From Pseudofrankia saprophytica (GTDB lineage Bacteria > Actinomycetota > Actinomycetes > Frankiales > Frankiaceae): a stretch of 64,000 bases of DNA. Where the stretch lies: positions 6,788,553 through 6,852,552 of the forward strand of contig NZ_KI912266.1 in NCBI RefSeq assembly GCF_000235425.2. Direction: 5' to 3'. A program made the position numbers and the translations under genes. Position 1 is the first letter of the stretch. Every line of letters starts with the position of its first letter. Positions 1 to 7,825 of this stretch are shown here, piece by piece. The notes beneath the pieces are model-generated. The model worked only from the letters and a program-made list of their open reading frames with translations. It was not told the origin of the DNA and did no database searches.

Positions 1-95
1 GCGAACGCGGACTTGCCGTCGCAGGTGCCGTAGCGGCTACCGAGCACGCCTACGGCCGTGGATGACCCGGAGGCGGAACCGTACTGAGCGGACAT
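1..95 (-). CDS. Small conserved protein, 5' part only (runs off window)
   Basis: The first 31 codons read MSAQYGSASGSS... then VLGSRYGTCDGKSAFA and run off the left edge. The segment GSRYG-C-GK/R-AFA matches the 79-residue protein encoded at 7009-7248 almost position by position, so the two are paralogues. An SD-like GGAGAGG lies about 7 bases before the ATG. The DNA upstream of both genes is also similar (about 96-200 versus 7249-7360), including a shared GAGCCTCAGGCTCAGC stem-loop, so the duplicated unit carries its own control region. Function unknown. By analogy with the other copy, a SpoIIE-type phosphatase gene may follow outside the window; this is inference. Confidence 0.6.
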   Translation of the reverse strand, partial: MSAQYGSASGSSTAVGVLGSRYGTCDGKSAF

Positions 96-386
96 GAGGT
101 GCCTCTCCAAGGGAGTTCACCGACGTGCCCGGGCTGAGCCTGAGGCTCGTAGAGCCGCGACGCTGATGCGCGGCAGGCCGGATTGTTTCCCAGTGACCTA
201 AGCTTACGCCGCCTCTGCCCAACTGCCGACCCGGGACCGTACTGAACCGCGACCGCCAGAGCCAGCGCCATTGGCGTGATCGCCGGTAACGCCCCGCGGC
301 GGTCGTGAAACGGCAACGGTTACCGCCACCGGAGGACCTAAATCGCGATCAAAGGGCCGCCAATCGACCGCGGCAAAATCGGCCAG

Positions 387-920
387 GTGCAGATCGGAAT
401 GCTTGGGCCATTCGAGGTTCGTACGGACGAAGGCGTCCTCGCTGACCTGCCGGGCGCCCGGTCGCGCGCGCGGTTGATCGCTCTCGCGCTCGATCCAGGT
501 CACGAGGTCCCGAAGGCGACGCCCGTCGACCGGATTTGGGGTGAACGTCCGCCGTCAGAGGCGGCGAATGCCCTGCAACGCCTGGTTTCCCGGCTGTGGA
601 GGGCGCTGCCGGAAGGGGCGGTCGAGGGCAGACGGACGGCTCCCTGCTGAGGGTGGAACCCGGCGCCGTCGACGCCGTGCGGTTCGAACGCCTCGTCGAC
701 CAGGCCCACGATGACGGGGACCCGCGGTGGGTACGACTGCTGCGTGAGGCCCTTGCCCTGTGGCGCGGTACGGCCATACAGGACGCCGGGCTGCAGGACA
801 GCGCGGCGTTTGACGCGGCGCGCAGGTGTAGCCCGCCGACGACCGCCTGATCGGCCGAGCCCGCCGGTCACCGCACTACCGCTCCTTCGTCACCTGCCAC
901 GCCATTTGCCGGCCTCCTCC
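387..920 (+). pseudogene. Broken BTAD/SARP-type transcriptional regulator remnant
   Basis: A GTG at 387 opens an 87-codon frame with the winged-helix DNA-binding part of AfsR/SARP-type regulators (MLGPFEVR..., then DRIWGERPPSEAANALQRLVSRLW). It stops at about 650. The reading continues in another frame from about 596 to 850 with a BTAD-like stretch (GSLLRVEPGAVDAVRFERLV, LLREALALWRG). A third frame after about 840 (ADDRLIGRARR) resembles the next BTAD helix. At least two frameshifts have therefore separated the pieces, and no ATPase or TPR domain follows. It is called a pseudogene because each piece aligns to consecutive parts of one family. The 3' limit is approximate. Sequencing errors are a less likely alternative, as two separate shifts would be needed. 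Confidence 0.7.
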
Positions 921-988
921 CCGTCGATCAGGAGCGAAGCGGGGTGTCGACGTGACCGGCTGACGCGGTCCGGGGAGGCTCACCCGGT

Positions 989-2257
989 ATGAACGGTCGA
1001 GCAGGGAGAAGAGGCACCAATGGTACAGGTGGCGGCCGGTCTAGCAAGATCATGGTGGATCGGTCGGAGGGATTCGGTGAGCGACTGCTGGGTGTGCTGC
1101 TGGACCGCGCTCACGAGATGCCGCCACAGCTGATTGCCCCACTGGTGGCGGAAGAGATCGGCAGGATCGGCGGGCGAGACATCTCGATCCTTCTGCAGGA
1201 CTATGAGCAGCTGATACTCACGCCGCTGCCGGGCAGGAGCCTCGCGGTCGGGAAGCCCGAGCCGATCGACGACTCCCCCGCCGGCACGGCATTCCTCCGC
1301 GCGATGACTGTCGAGCAGCCACAGGCTGACGGTACGCGAATGTACCTGCCGCTGCTGGACGGTAGCGACCAGGTGGGGGTACTGGCGTTTACTCTCGACA
1401 CGGTCGATGATGATGACCGCCGGTTGCTGGGGCGACTCGCCGGCCTTGTCGCCGACATGTTGGTGACCAAGAGCAGCTACACCGACCAGTTCTTCCAGGC
1501 CCGGCGTCTCGAACCGATGAGTGTCGCCGCGGAGATCCAGTGGTCGCTGCTGCCTCCGCTGACCATGATCACCCCGCAGGTCGCGGTGGCCGGCATTCTC
1601 GAACCCGCCTACAACATCGCGGGCGACAGCTTCGACTACGCCCTCAACGACGACATCCTTCACATGGTCATCATCGACGCGATGGGCCACGACCTGGACG
1701 CCGCGGTGCTGGCGACGGTCGCGATCGGCGCCTACCGGCACGCCAGACGTGCCGATATCGGGCTTGCCGACCTGTACACGTTCATGGACGCAGCCATCCA
1801 CAAGCAGTTCGGTACCGATCACTTCGTCACAGCGCAGATGATGCGTCTGGATATCGGAACAGGTCACTTGCAGTGGGTTAACGCAGGCCATCCGGCGGCG
1901 TTGCTGATCCGCGATCGCAAGGTTATCCAGGCGCTGGAGAGCCCTGGGACCCTGCCGATCGGCTTCGGTGGTGACATACCGCAGGTCAGTGAGCAGACGC
2001 TCCTACGCGGCGACCGGGTGCTGTTCTTCACCGATGGCCTCGTCGAGGAGCATGAGACGGGCGGGCAGCAGTTCGGCGAGGAACGCCTGATCGACTTCGT
2101 CGAGAGTGCCCACGGAAACAGTGTGCGGGAGACGGTGCGGAGTCTGTCCCACGCGTTGATGCGGGAACGGCGCGGGATCACGACCGACGACGCGACGCTC
2201 TTCCTGGTCGAGTGGTGCGGGGGCACCGCCGACCATCTCGCGAGCATAGATATCTAA
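989..2257 (+). CDS. GAF-like sensor with SpoIIE-type PP2C serine phosphatase
   Basis: A 422-residue regulator. Residues about 25-150 look like a GAF-type sensor, and residues about 190-415 form a PPM/SpoIIE phosphatase domain. The acidic metal ligands are visible: D213 in AGDSFDY, D230 in IDAMGHDLDAA and D400/D401 in TTDDATLF, together with the family motifs WVNAGHPAALL and FFTDGLVEE. Such enzymes dephosphorylate STAS-domain anti-sigma antagonists in partner-switching systems, probably in the cytoplasm since no membrane segment is seen. The start is supported by a GGGGAGG about 9 bases before the ATG. The STAS-HhH gene 2361-3173 converges on it from the other strand and is a plausible but unproven partner. 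Confidence 0.9.
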   Translation: MNGRAGRRGTNGTGGGRSSKIMVDRSEGFGERLLGVLLDRAHEMPPQLIAPLVAEEIGRIGGRDISILLQDYEQLILTPLPGRSLAVGKPEPIDDSPAGTAFLRAMTVEQPQADGTRMYLPLLDGSDQVGVLAFTLDTVDDDDRRLLGRLAGLVADMLVTKSSYTDQFFQARRLEPMSVAAEIQWSLLPPLTMITPQVAVAGILEPAYNIAGDSFDYALNDDILHMVIIDAMGHDLDAAVLATVAIGAYRHARRADIGLADLYTFMDAAIHKQFGTDHFVTAQMMRLDIGTGHLQWVNAGHPAALLIRDRKVIQALESPGTLPIGFGGDIPQVSEQTLLRGDRVLFFTDGLVEEHETGGQQFGEERLIDFVESAHGNSVRETVRSLSHALMRERRGITTDDATLFLVEWCGGTADHLASIDI

Positions 2258-2360
2258 TCTGGCAAGAGCTGGTCCCGCCCGGCTGTCCCATGCCGGTCAC
2301 CGGCGCGAGGGCTCGCATCCGGCCACCGTGGTGGACGACCTGAGGTGAGGGCCGCGGATG

Positions 2361-3173
2361 TCAGGCGGGGCGCAATGTGTTGGCGGTCTTCGCCGCGTCG
2401 ATCCAGGCTTGAATCTGCCGCTCGGAGAGCCCGACAACCGGCCCGTGCCGGTCCTCGATCATCTTCTTCAGGTTGGCGGCGTTGCGACGCCCCAACTCCC
2501 TGATCGAGGCGACACCGATCTCCTCAAGGATCGTCCGATATCGGGCGCCGATGCCCTTGATCCTGTCGAGATCGCCTTCGCGGGCCTGGTGGCCACCGCT
2601 GTTGGTCGTGGTCATGGTGCTCCCCCTTTCCTGGGGAGTTCGGCGTGCGGGATGGACGTCGAGCACCGCGACCAGACCGGCCGCGACGAGCTGCTCGAAG
2701 ACGGCGGGCCGGGCGCCGCGCACACTGATCCATTTCTGGCGGCGAGCCGCCAGGGAAGCGGCGCCGGCCAGCACATCCAGGCCCGCCACGTCGAGGACCG
2801 GCACGTCGCCGAGGTCGACGACCAGCAGCGGCTCCCCCGCGTGCATTCCATGGTCGAGGGCGGTCTGAAGCGCGGTGCCCGCGGCGCCGGCCATGCCGCG
2901 AACGTGGATGGTCGTGACCTGATCACGGTGCGAGGTGAAGATCCGGGCTCCTGCCGCGGCCGATACGACCTCACCATAAGTGACCTTGAGACGTTGAGTG
3001 TCGTTGTACGTCCCGAGCTGGGCAAGGGCGCGGGCCCGGTCAGTGTCGCCGAGTGGTCCCAGGAGAACATCGAGGAGGTCCCGTCGATACTCCACTACGC
3101 TCGCCAGATCCCATCGGACGGGCGATGGCTGGGATACAGCGGATCGACCGGCGGCAGGCCCCACGCGGACCAT
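2361..3173 (-). CDS. STAS domain joined in frame to a helix-hairpin-helix domain
   Basis: From the ATG at 3173 (GAGG seven bases upstream) the protein has about 270 residues. Residues about 80-175 are STAS-like, with VVDLGDVPVLDVAGLDVL where the family normally has D-S-S-G-L, so the phosphorylatable serine is missing. Residues about 200-265 (DLDRIKGIGARYRTILEEIG..., RNAANLKKMIEDRHGPVVGL) form a small HhH domain of the DUF4332/HHH type. An internal ATG at 2615 has its own strong SD (GGGGGAG) and gives an 83-residue HhH-only protein like the stand-alone gene at 10304-10558. Two products, or one fusion, are both possible. A longer frame from 3284 exists but lies in sequence conserved as leader. 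Family assignments are firm; cellular role is inferred. Confidence 0.75.
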   Translation of the reverse strand: MVRVGPAAGRSAVSQPSPVRWDLASVVEYRRDLLDVLLGPLGDTDRARALAQLGTYNDTQRLKVTYGEVVSAAAGARIFTSHRDQVTTIHVRGMAGAAGTALQTALDHGMHAGEPLLVVDLGDVPVLDVAGLDVLAGAASLAARRQKWISVRGARPAVFEQLVAAGLVAVLDVHPARRTPQERGSTMTTTNSGGHQAREGDLDRIKGIGARYRTILEEIGVASIRELGRRNAANLKKMIEDRHGPVVGLSERQIQAWIDAAKTANTLRPA

Positions 3174-3199
3174 GGGAAAACCTCGACGGGGATAGCGAT

Positions 3200-3440
3200 A
3201 CCGAGGCACTCGAAACGTTCGGGCAGGCTCACAGGCAACGTCCCATGGACGATCACCGATGGCGCCCGAGCGTGAGCGGAACACTCGCGGTCTCGCGGCA
3301 GTTACGCGGCGTTTCCGATCCCGAGCCGGCTATTTGCCTAGCTGGTTCAGCATAGCGCGAAAATTCCTGATTGTCGACCGGCGCAAAACGCCTCGCAGGA
3401 TCCCGCGGCCCTGATCCGTGCCAGCTGATCGAGAACCAAA
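3200..3440 (-). promoter_or_regulatory. Conserved promoter and leader of the STAS-HhH cassette
   Basis: On the minus strand this segment is clearly similar to 10600-10855 upstream of the second HhH gene. Both contain TCGACA, 17 bases, then TATGCT, a good -35/-10 pair for a housekeeping-like sigma factor, followed by about 100 bases of shared leader including CGGGATCGGAAACGCCGC. The conservation extends past the promoter, so the leader may itself be a regulatory RNA or protein-binding region. Promoter elements are read by eye. Confidence 0.5.
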
Positions 3441-3593
3441 AACCATCATCATACAAGGGCGGACGCACTGTGGTACAGTGAAGATCGGCCGGAATCCTAC
3501 GAATCCGGAATTCTGCGAATGTCGACGCCAGGTTGGTGTCAGCACCGGCCGTGGCCATCCGGCGGCTCTTATCGCCGGAGTTAGGCGGCCGTC

Positions 3594-4133
3594 ATGACGA
3601 CGGGCCGAACTTCCGCACTTCTCGACGAGGTCGACGCCGCGCGCTTCGACGGCGACGGCGGCGCACCCACCAAGCTCCAGGTCACCCTCGCGGACATGCG
3701 TCCCGAGCCGGTCGGCGGCGGTGAGCTACGGCTGTCACTGGCCCCGGCCCGCGGCCGGGAATCCTTCGACGGCGCCTGGTGGCCACGGACCTGGCACCTG
3801 GCCAGCGAGCTTCCCCCGCTCGTCGCCGCGTTGTCCGCCACGGGTGAGGCGCCCGGCCGGATGTCGGTCAACGGTGACATCTGGACCGACATCCCCCGCG
3901 TGCTTCCACGACCGGGCCGCCCGCCGCTGCGGATCAGCTGGTTTCGCGCCCTCGACCCCCACACGGTCACGCTGGGCGGCGCCAACCGAACACGCCTCTT
4001 CCTTCTCGTGATACCCCCCGACGCTGCCCCGGAGGCGGGGGAAGAGGTGCTCCAGATGGCCGCCACCGGCCGGCTGTCCGGCCCAGCTGGCCAGATACTG
4101 CGCCACGCGGGCGCCGCGCCATCACCAGAATGA
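3594..4133 (+). CDS. DUF5994 family protein
   Basis: A 179-residue soluble protein. The central block LRLSLAPARG...FDGAWWPRTWHLASELPPLVAAL, the later ISWFRALDPHTVTLGG and the FLLVIPPDAAPEAGEEVL segment are the hallmarks of the actinobacterial DUF5994 family. No catalytic motif or membrane segment is seen, and the family has no established function. It stands alone on the plus strand between the divergent STAS-HhH promoter region and a GAF-ANTAR gene. In actinomycetes such genes often sit among ANTAR and STAS regulators, as here, which suggests a stress-linked role (inference). Confidence 0.75.
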   Translation: MTTGRTSALLDEVDAARFDGDGGAPTKLQVTLADMRPEPVGGGELRLSLAPARGRESFDGAWWPRTWHLASELPPLVAALSATGEAPGRMSVNGDIWTDIPRVLPRPGRPPLRISWFRALDPHTVTLGGANRTRLFLLVIPPDAAPEAGEEVLQMAATGRLSGPAGQILRHAGAAPSPE

Positions 4134-4232
4134 CCACGGACCGCCCCGCCCGCTGACAACGGTCCGGTCCTCGCCGGCTGATCAGGCGGAAAAGCGCTCG
4201 CCAGACCGGCGCGACGCGACTCTCGAGATGTC

Positions 4233-5078
4233 ATGCTCGGCACGAACCTGGGGGCAACCCATGCTGGTAACCCGACCATGACCGTGTTCGACGATGGCAT
4301 CGCCAGGCCGACCCAGGAGCTGAGTTCCGAGCAGGCGCGGGCGGATGCCCTCGACCTGCGGGCGGGCCTGGCCGGTCTCGCTGGTCTGGTGTCCGGTTCC
4401 CTGGACCTTCAGGAGCTGCTGACCCGGGTGGCGAGCTTCGCCGCCCAGGCCATCCCAGGCGCCGACGGCGCCGGGGTGACGTTGCTGCGTCTCGACCGGG
4501 ATGACGACCGTATCGAGGCACTGGCGGCCAGCGCGCCGTTCGTCCGGGACATCGACGAGATCCAGTATGCGGTCCTCAACGAAGGTCCCTGTATCACCGC
4601 GACCCTCGACCGGCGCACGGTCCGCTCGGGATCACTGGGCGGCGAACGGCAGTGGCCCCGCTTCGGCCCCCGGGTCGGCCGCCTCGGTGTGCACAGCGTG
4701 CTGTCACTGCCGTTGTTGCTACCCGACCAGGTGGTTGGCGCGATCAACGTCTACGCCCACGGCAAGGACGTCTTCGACGACCACGCCGCCGAACTCGGCG
4801 AGCTGTTCGCGGCCCCGGCCGCGGTCGCGGTGCACAACGCCCAGGTGCTGGCCCAGGCGCTGAACCTCACGATCCAGCTGCAAGCCGCCCTGTCGACCAG
4901 GCCGGTCATCGATCAGGCCATCGGGCTGCTGCGCGGCCGCACCGGCGGGACCGCGGAAGAGGCATTTGCCCGGCTGCGCGCGATCAGCCAGCGCGAGAAC
5001 GTCAAACTCGCCGCCGTCGCCCAGCGCATTGTCGATGAGGCGGTCCGCCGGGCCCGAGCCCGCAATCGCGAGATATAG
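4233..5078 (+). CDS. GAF and ANTAR domain transcription antiterminator
   Basis: About 281 residues. A GAF sensor covers residues about 45-195 (LDLQELLTRVASFAAQAIPGADGAGVTLL, later VLSLPLLLPDQVVGAINVYA). A C-terminal ANTAR domain covers about 210-270 (STRPVIDQAIGLLRGRTGGTAEEAF, LRAISQRENVKLAAVAQRIV). ANTAR proteins bind paired hexaloop hairpins in nascent RNA and prevent termination; the GAF part is presumed to sense a small ligand or partner. Start is either the ATG at 4233 or the ATG at 4278 (MTVFDDG); neither has a decisive SD. A second ANTAR gene follows on the same strand after about 180 bases. Confidence 0.9.
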   Translation: MLGTNLGATHAGNPTMTVFDDGIARPTQELSSEQARADALDLRAGLAGLAGLVSGSLDLQELLTRVASFAAQAIPGADGAGVTLLRLDRDDDRIEALAASAPFVRDIDEIQYAVLNEGPCITATLDRRTVRSGSLGGERQWPRFGPRVGRLGVHSVLSLPLLLPDQVVGAINVYAHGKDVFDDHAAELGELFAAPAAVAVHNAQVLAQALNLTIQLQAALSTRPVIDQAIGLLRGRTGGTAEEAFARLRAISQRENVKLAAVAQRIVDEAVRRARARNREI

Positions 5079-5256
5079 CTCGGTCCTCGGTGCCTCCGCG
5101 GCGGCGCGGCCGGCTCGACCGAGTAGCCTGAAGATGGCACCCACGGATCCGGGGCCCTGACTCGTGTCCGGTGCCCCACCAAGCACCGCGACCCGCGGTA
5201 CTCGGCTTTGTGGCCGAAAAGGGCGTTCGGGGACGCCGTTTCGGAGTACCCCCGTC

Positions 5257-5943
5257 GTGGATATTTCCACTGCTTTGGCGGCGGACCTCGCCGCTCTCAC
5301 CGAATCGCTCGACGAACCGGGCGCGGATATCTCACGAACCCTGCGACAACTCGCCGCCGACGCCAAGAGCGCCGTAGGATCCTACCTCGGTCTCTCGGCC
5401 ATACTCTCCGCCGGAGAGAATTCCCTGATTTTCACCGTGCTCGAGGACGATGCCGAGCGCGAAGACATCCGTGCCTCGCTAAGAATGTCCCTTCCCCCGA
5501 GTACTCCCGCAGCTGAGGATCCGGCGGCTACGACTTCTCTGATCCTCTTCGCCGCGGCTCCCGGAGCGTTCCTCGACCTCGCGACCGACCTGAGCTGGCT
5601 GACCAACGACAGCGGCGGCCTCGGCACCACCGGATTCGTACTCGACGAGGACCTCACGGTGCCGCGCGACCCGGCCGCGCCCAGCGGGCTGAAGACCCAG
5701 TCGACAATCGACCAGGCCGTCGGCGTGCTGATCGGCAGAGGCAACACCCCCGAGCAGGCATATCAGCACCTCGACATGCTGGCCGCCGACGCCCGCGTCG
5801 GCCGGCCCACCGCGGCCGAGGCGATCCTTGCCGAGCTGGACGGGCCGAGCTGGACAGATCTGGGTGCCGACGACGGGCGCCCGGCGCACCCACAAGGGCC
5901 CGACGGCGAGGCGATACCGACCCTGCCGCCACGGGACCCATAG
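5257..5943 (+). CDS. ANTAR domain protein with short N-terminal sensor-like region
   Basis: From a GTG at 5257 (GGAG about nine bases upstream) the protein has 228 residues and begins VDISTALAADLAALTESLDE. An upstream in-frame GTG at 5164 would add 31 unconvincing residues. Residues about 1-140 form a compact GAF-like or unknown sensor region. Residues about 145-200 (GLKTQSTIDQAVGVLIGRGN, later EQAYQHLDMLAADARVGRPT) are the ANTAR RNA-binding domain. The tail is Pro- and Asp-rich. Together with the preceding GAF-ANTAR gene it forms a same-strand pair, although the 180-base gap leaves a common transcript uncertain. It would act in the cytoplasm on leader RNAs; targets are unknown. Confidence 0.8.
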   Translation: MDISTALAADLAALTESLDEPGADISRTLRQLAADAKSAVGSYLGLSAILSAGENSLIFTVLEDDAEREDIRASLRMSLPPSTPAAEDPAATTSLILFAAAPGAFLDLATDLSWLTNDSGGLGTTGFVLDEDLTVPRDPAAPSGLKTQSTIDQAVGVLIGRGNTPEQAYQHLDMLAADARVGRPTAAEAILAELDGPSWTDLGADDGRPAHPQGPDGEAIPTLPPRDP

Positions 5944-5979
5944 CGCCATCCGGCTGTCGGGACCAACTGTCATCCTCAG

Positions 5980-6999
5980 TCAGATGTCAGACCGTGCCGG
6001 CGGGGGCGCGGGAGACTCCTGTCGAGCCACGTCGATCGCGCGCAGCGCGAGAACAGCGATGTCGTCGGCATGGGGGCCACCGGTGAAGGCGAGCACATCC
6101 GCCTCAACGGCATCCACGAGGTCGTGCGCGCTGAGCTGCCCCGTCGCGGCGAGGAGAGCTCGGAGGCGTTCCTCGCCGTACTGTTCGCGGCCCCGTCGAG
6201 CTTCGGTGACACCGTCCGTATACAGCAACAACGTAACTCCCGGCCGCAGGGTCACGCGCACGTTCTTCAGGCCGGAGTTGTCGAACAGACCCAAGGGCAG
6301 ACCGTGATGCCCGATGGCGCGCACCGAACCGGCGGCGCTTCTCAGCAGCGCGGGCATATGCCCCGCCGACGCGAGGAGCGCGCGGGCTCCACCTGGGCCG
6401 GGAAACAGCATGACGTAGGTGGCGGTGAGGAAACGCTCGCTACCAGGACTCCGGGTGAGAAGCGCCGTATTCAGGCGGTCGAGCACCCGCGACGGAGTCT
6501 TCTCGGTCGTCGCGACGGCGCGGATCGTGTAACGCGCCAACGCCGCGATCATCGCTGCTTCCGGGCCATGGCCGCTGACGTCCCCGATCACTGCATCCCA
6601 CCGTTCCGACTCCGGTTCACGCCGTACGTGTACTCGGCCTGTGCTGCTCCTGGAGCCGGTGTCGCCGCGCGTCCGCACCGGGAACACGTCGTAGAAGTCG
6701 CCAAGCGCCCCCAGGCCGTCAGCCGCCGGCAGGCTACGCGCGGCGACCTCCATGCCTGGAACACCAGTCGTCCGTGGCGGCAGCAGACCCATGTGCGGGG
6801 CCAACCCCTGGGCCACAAGCACTCCTAGCCGCTCCGCCGCGCGGCCCGCGCGCGCGGTGTCCTCGCGCCGTCCCAGCTCCCCCGCCGCGACGGTCGCGAG
6901 ACCTTCGGTTGAGCCGCCACTTCCTTGTGCCACGCGCGATCCGGACCGAACGGCGGCCGCACGCGCCACCGTCGCGTCGGCCCGATCATGGGGCAGCAC
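5980..6999 (-). CDS. SpoIIE-type PP2C serine phosphatase
   Basis: A 339-residue protein with a GTG start only nine bases after the stop codon of the small gene 7009-7248, so the two are probably co-translated. The phosphatase domain fills residues about 80-325 and shows all core motifs: LGDFYDVF (metal ligand about D101), IGDVSGHGPEAA, ASAGHMPALL, LLYTDGVTEARRG and HADDIAVLAL. There is no obvious sensor domain in the 75-residue N-terminal part, only an Ala/Arg-rich region, so activity may be set by a partner such as the small protein (inference). Likely substrates are phosphorylated STAS antagonists. Confidence 0.9.
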   Translation of the reverse strand: MLPHDRADATVARAAAVRSGSRVAQGSGGSTEGLATVAAGELGRREDTARAGRAAERLGVLVAQGLAPHMGLLPPRTTGVPGMEVAARSLPAADGLGALGDFYDVFPVRTRGDTGSRSSTGRVHVRREPESERWDAVIGDVSGHGPEAAMIAALARYTIRAVATTEKTPSRVLDRLNTALLTRSPGSERFLTATYVMLFPGPGGARALLASAGHMPALLRSAAGSVRAIGHHGLPLGLFDNSGLKNVRVTLRPGVTLLLYTDGVTEARRGREQYGEERLRALLAATGQLSAHDLVDAVEADVLAFTGGPHADDIAVLALRAIDVARQESPAPPPARSDI

Positions 7000-7008
7000 G
7001 GCGCGGGC

Positions 7009-7248
7009 TCAGGTCAGGCCGGTAGCGGCCAATGCCTCGGCCAACGTCGACCAGCCGGAGCCGATCAGCAACCACCCGTCGTGGCCCACGCGCGGACTGG
7101 TGGGATCGTGCACCTTGACCTGCCAGCTGCCAGCGCTGGTCTCCCTGGCGAACGCGGCCCTGCCGCCACACCTGCCGTATCGGCTACCGAGCACGTGCGT
7201 CGGCGTGGGCATGGAGAGCGCGGATGTGGAACCGTTCTCAGCGGACAT
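7009..7248 (-). CDS. Small conserved protein coupled to a SpoIIE-type phosphatase
   Basis: A 79-residue soluble protein of unknown family. Its middle reads HVLGSRYGRCGGRAAFARET, followed by SWQVKVHD and a C-terminal GWLLIGSGWSTLAEALAA. A paralogue begins at the left edge of the window (<1-95) with the same VLGSRYG-C-GKSAFA core. AGAGG lies about seven bases before the ATG. The stop is nine bases from the GTG of the phosphatase gene, arguing for one transcript and a functional link. No signal peptide or membrane segment is seen. Candidate roles are a phosphatase partner or sensor; this is inference. Confidence 0.7.
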   Translation of the reverse strand: MSAENGSTSALSMPTPTHVLGSRYGRCGGRAAFARETSAGSWQVKVHDPTSPRVGHDGWLLIGSGWSTLAEALAATGLT

Positions 7249-7825
7249 GAGGTGCCTCTACAGAAGAGATCACCGAGGCGCCCGGCGCTGAGCCTGAGGC
7301 TCGTGGGGCGGCGACACTGACGCGCGGCGACCCCAGCCCGAGCTGGCTGTTTCCCAGCGGGGTCATCGTACGCCGTCCCTATCCCGTTGTCCGGCTCCGG
7401 ACGGAACGATCAGACCTCTGAAATGCCAGAGGGCGGCGGGAAATCCCGTCTCGACAGCCACGTCAATGGCCGCTCGTAGTCTTCACGTGCTCCGTGCTGA
7501 ACGGATCGCCGGACGACCGCCGAAGGGCGCCGGGCGATCGTACTCGCGGCCAAGGCCAGTTCGAGTCCGCCCGGCCGGCGAGGCTGTTGCCGCCGGGGCT
7601 GCGATCGTCCGGAGGCAGCGCGGCGCATCGCCGGTCAACGCTCTGCTCGACGACGCCGCTGTCGCCGAGCAGAGCAGCTGGAGGCCGGCGGGGCCCGCAC
7701 CACCGGCGAACCCGGGGACCCAGCTCGTCGAAGGTCAGGGGTACCGCGGCGCACCGTCACCTGCGTGTCCATGCTGTAGGGAGGAGCCGAGTCGGATCGG
7801 GTTCCGTCCGCCCGGAAGTGCCCGG
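7249..7825. other. Gene-free stretch upstream of the small-protein gene
   Basis: The first 110 bases repeat the region at 96-200, including the GAGCCTCAGGCTCAGC stem-loop and CTGGGAAACA on the minus strand, and so are probably control DNA. No convincing gene is seen in the rest; open frames here lack family motifs. Confidence 0.5.

Noticed and set aside
2358-3275. 305-codon plus-strand frame
   Set aside because: Antisense shadow of the STAS-HhH gene.
3230-3440. Cyclic di-nucleotide riboswitch in the HhH leader
   Set aside because: Some short words (GGAAACGC, GGCAAA) recall known motifs, but the required order and pairing could not be found.
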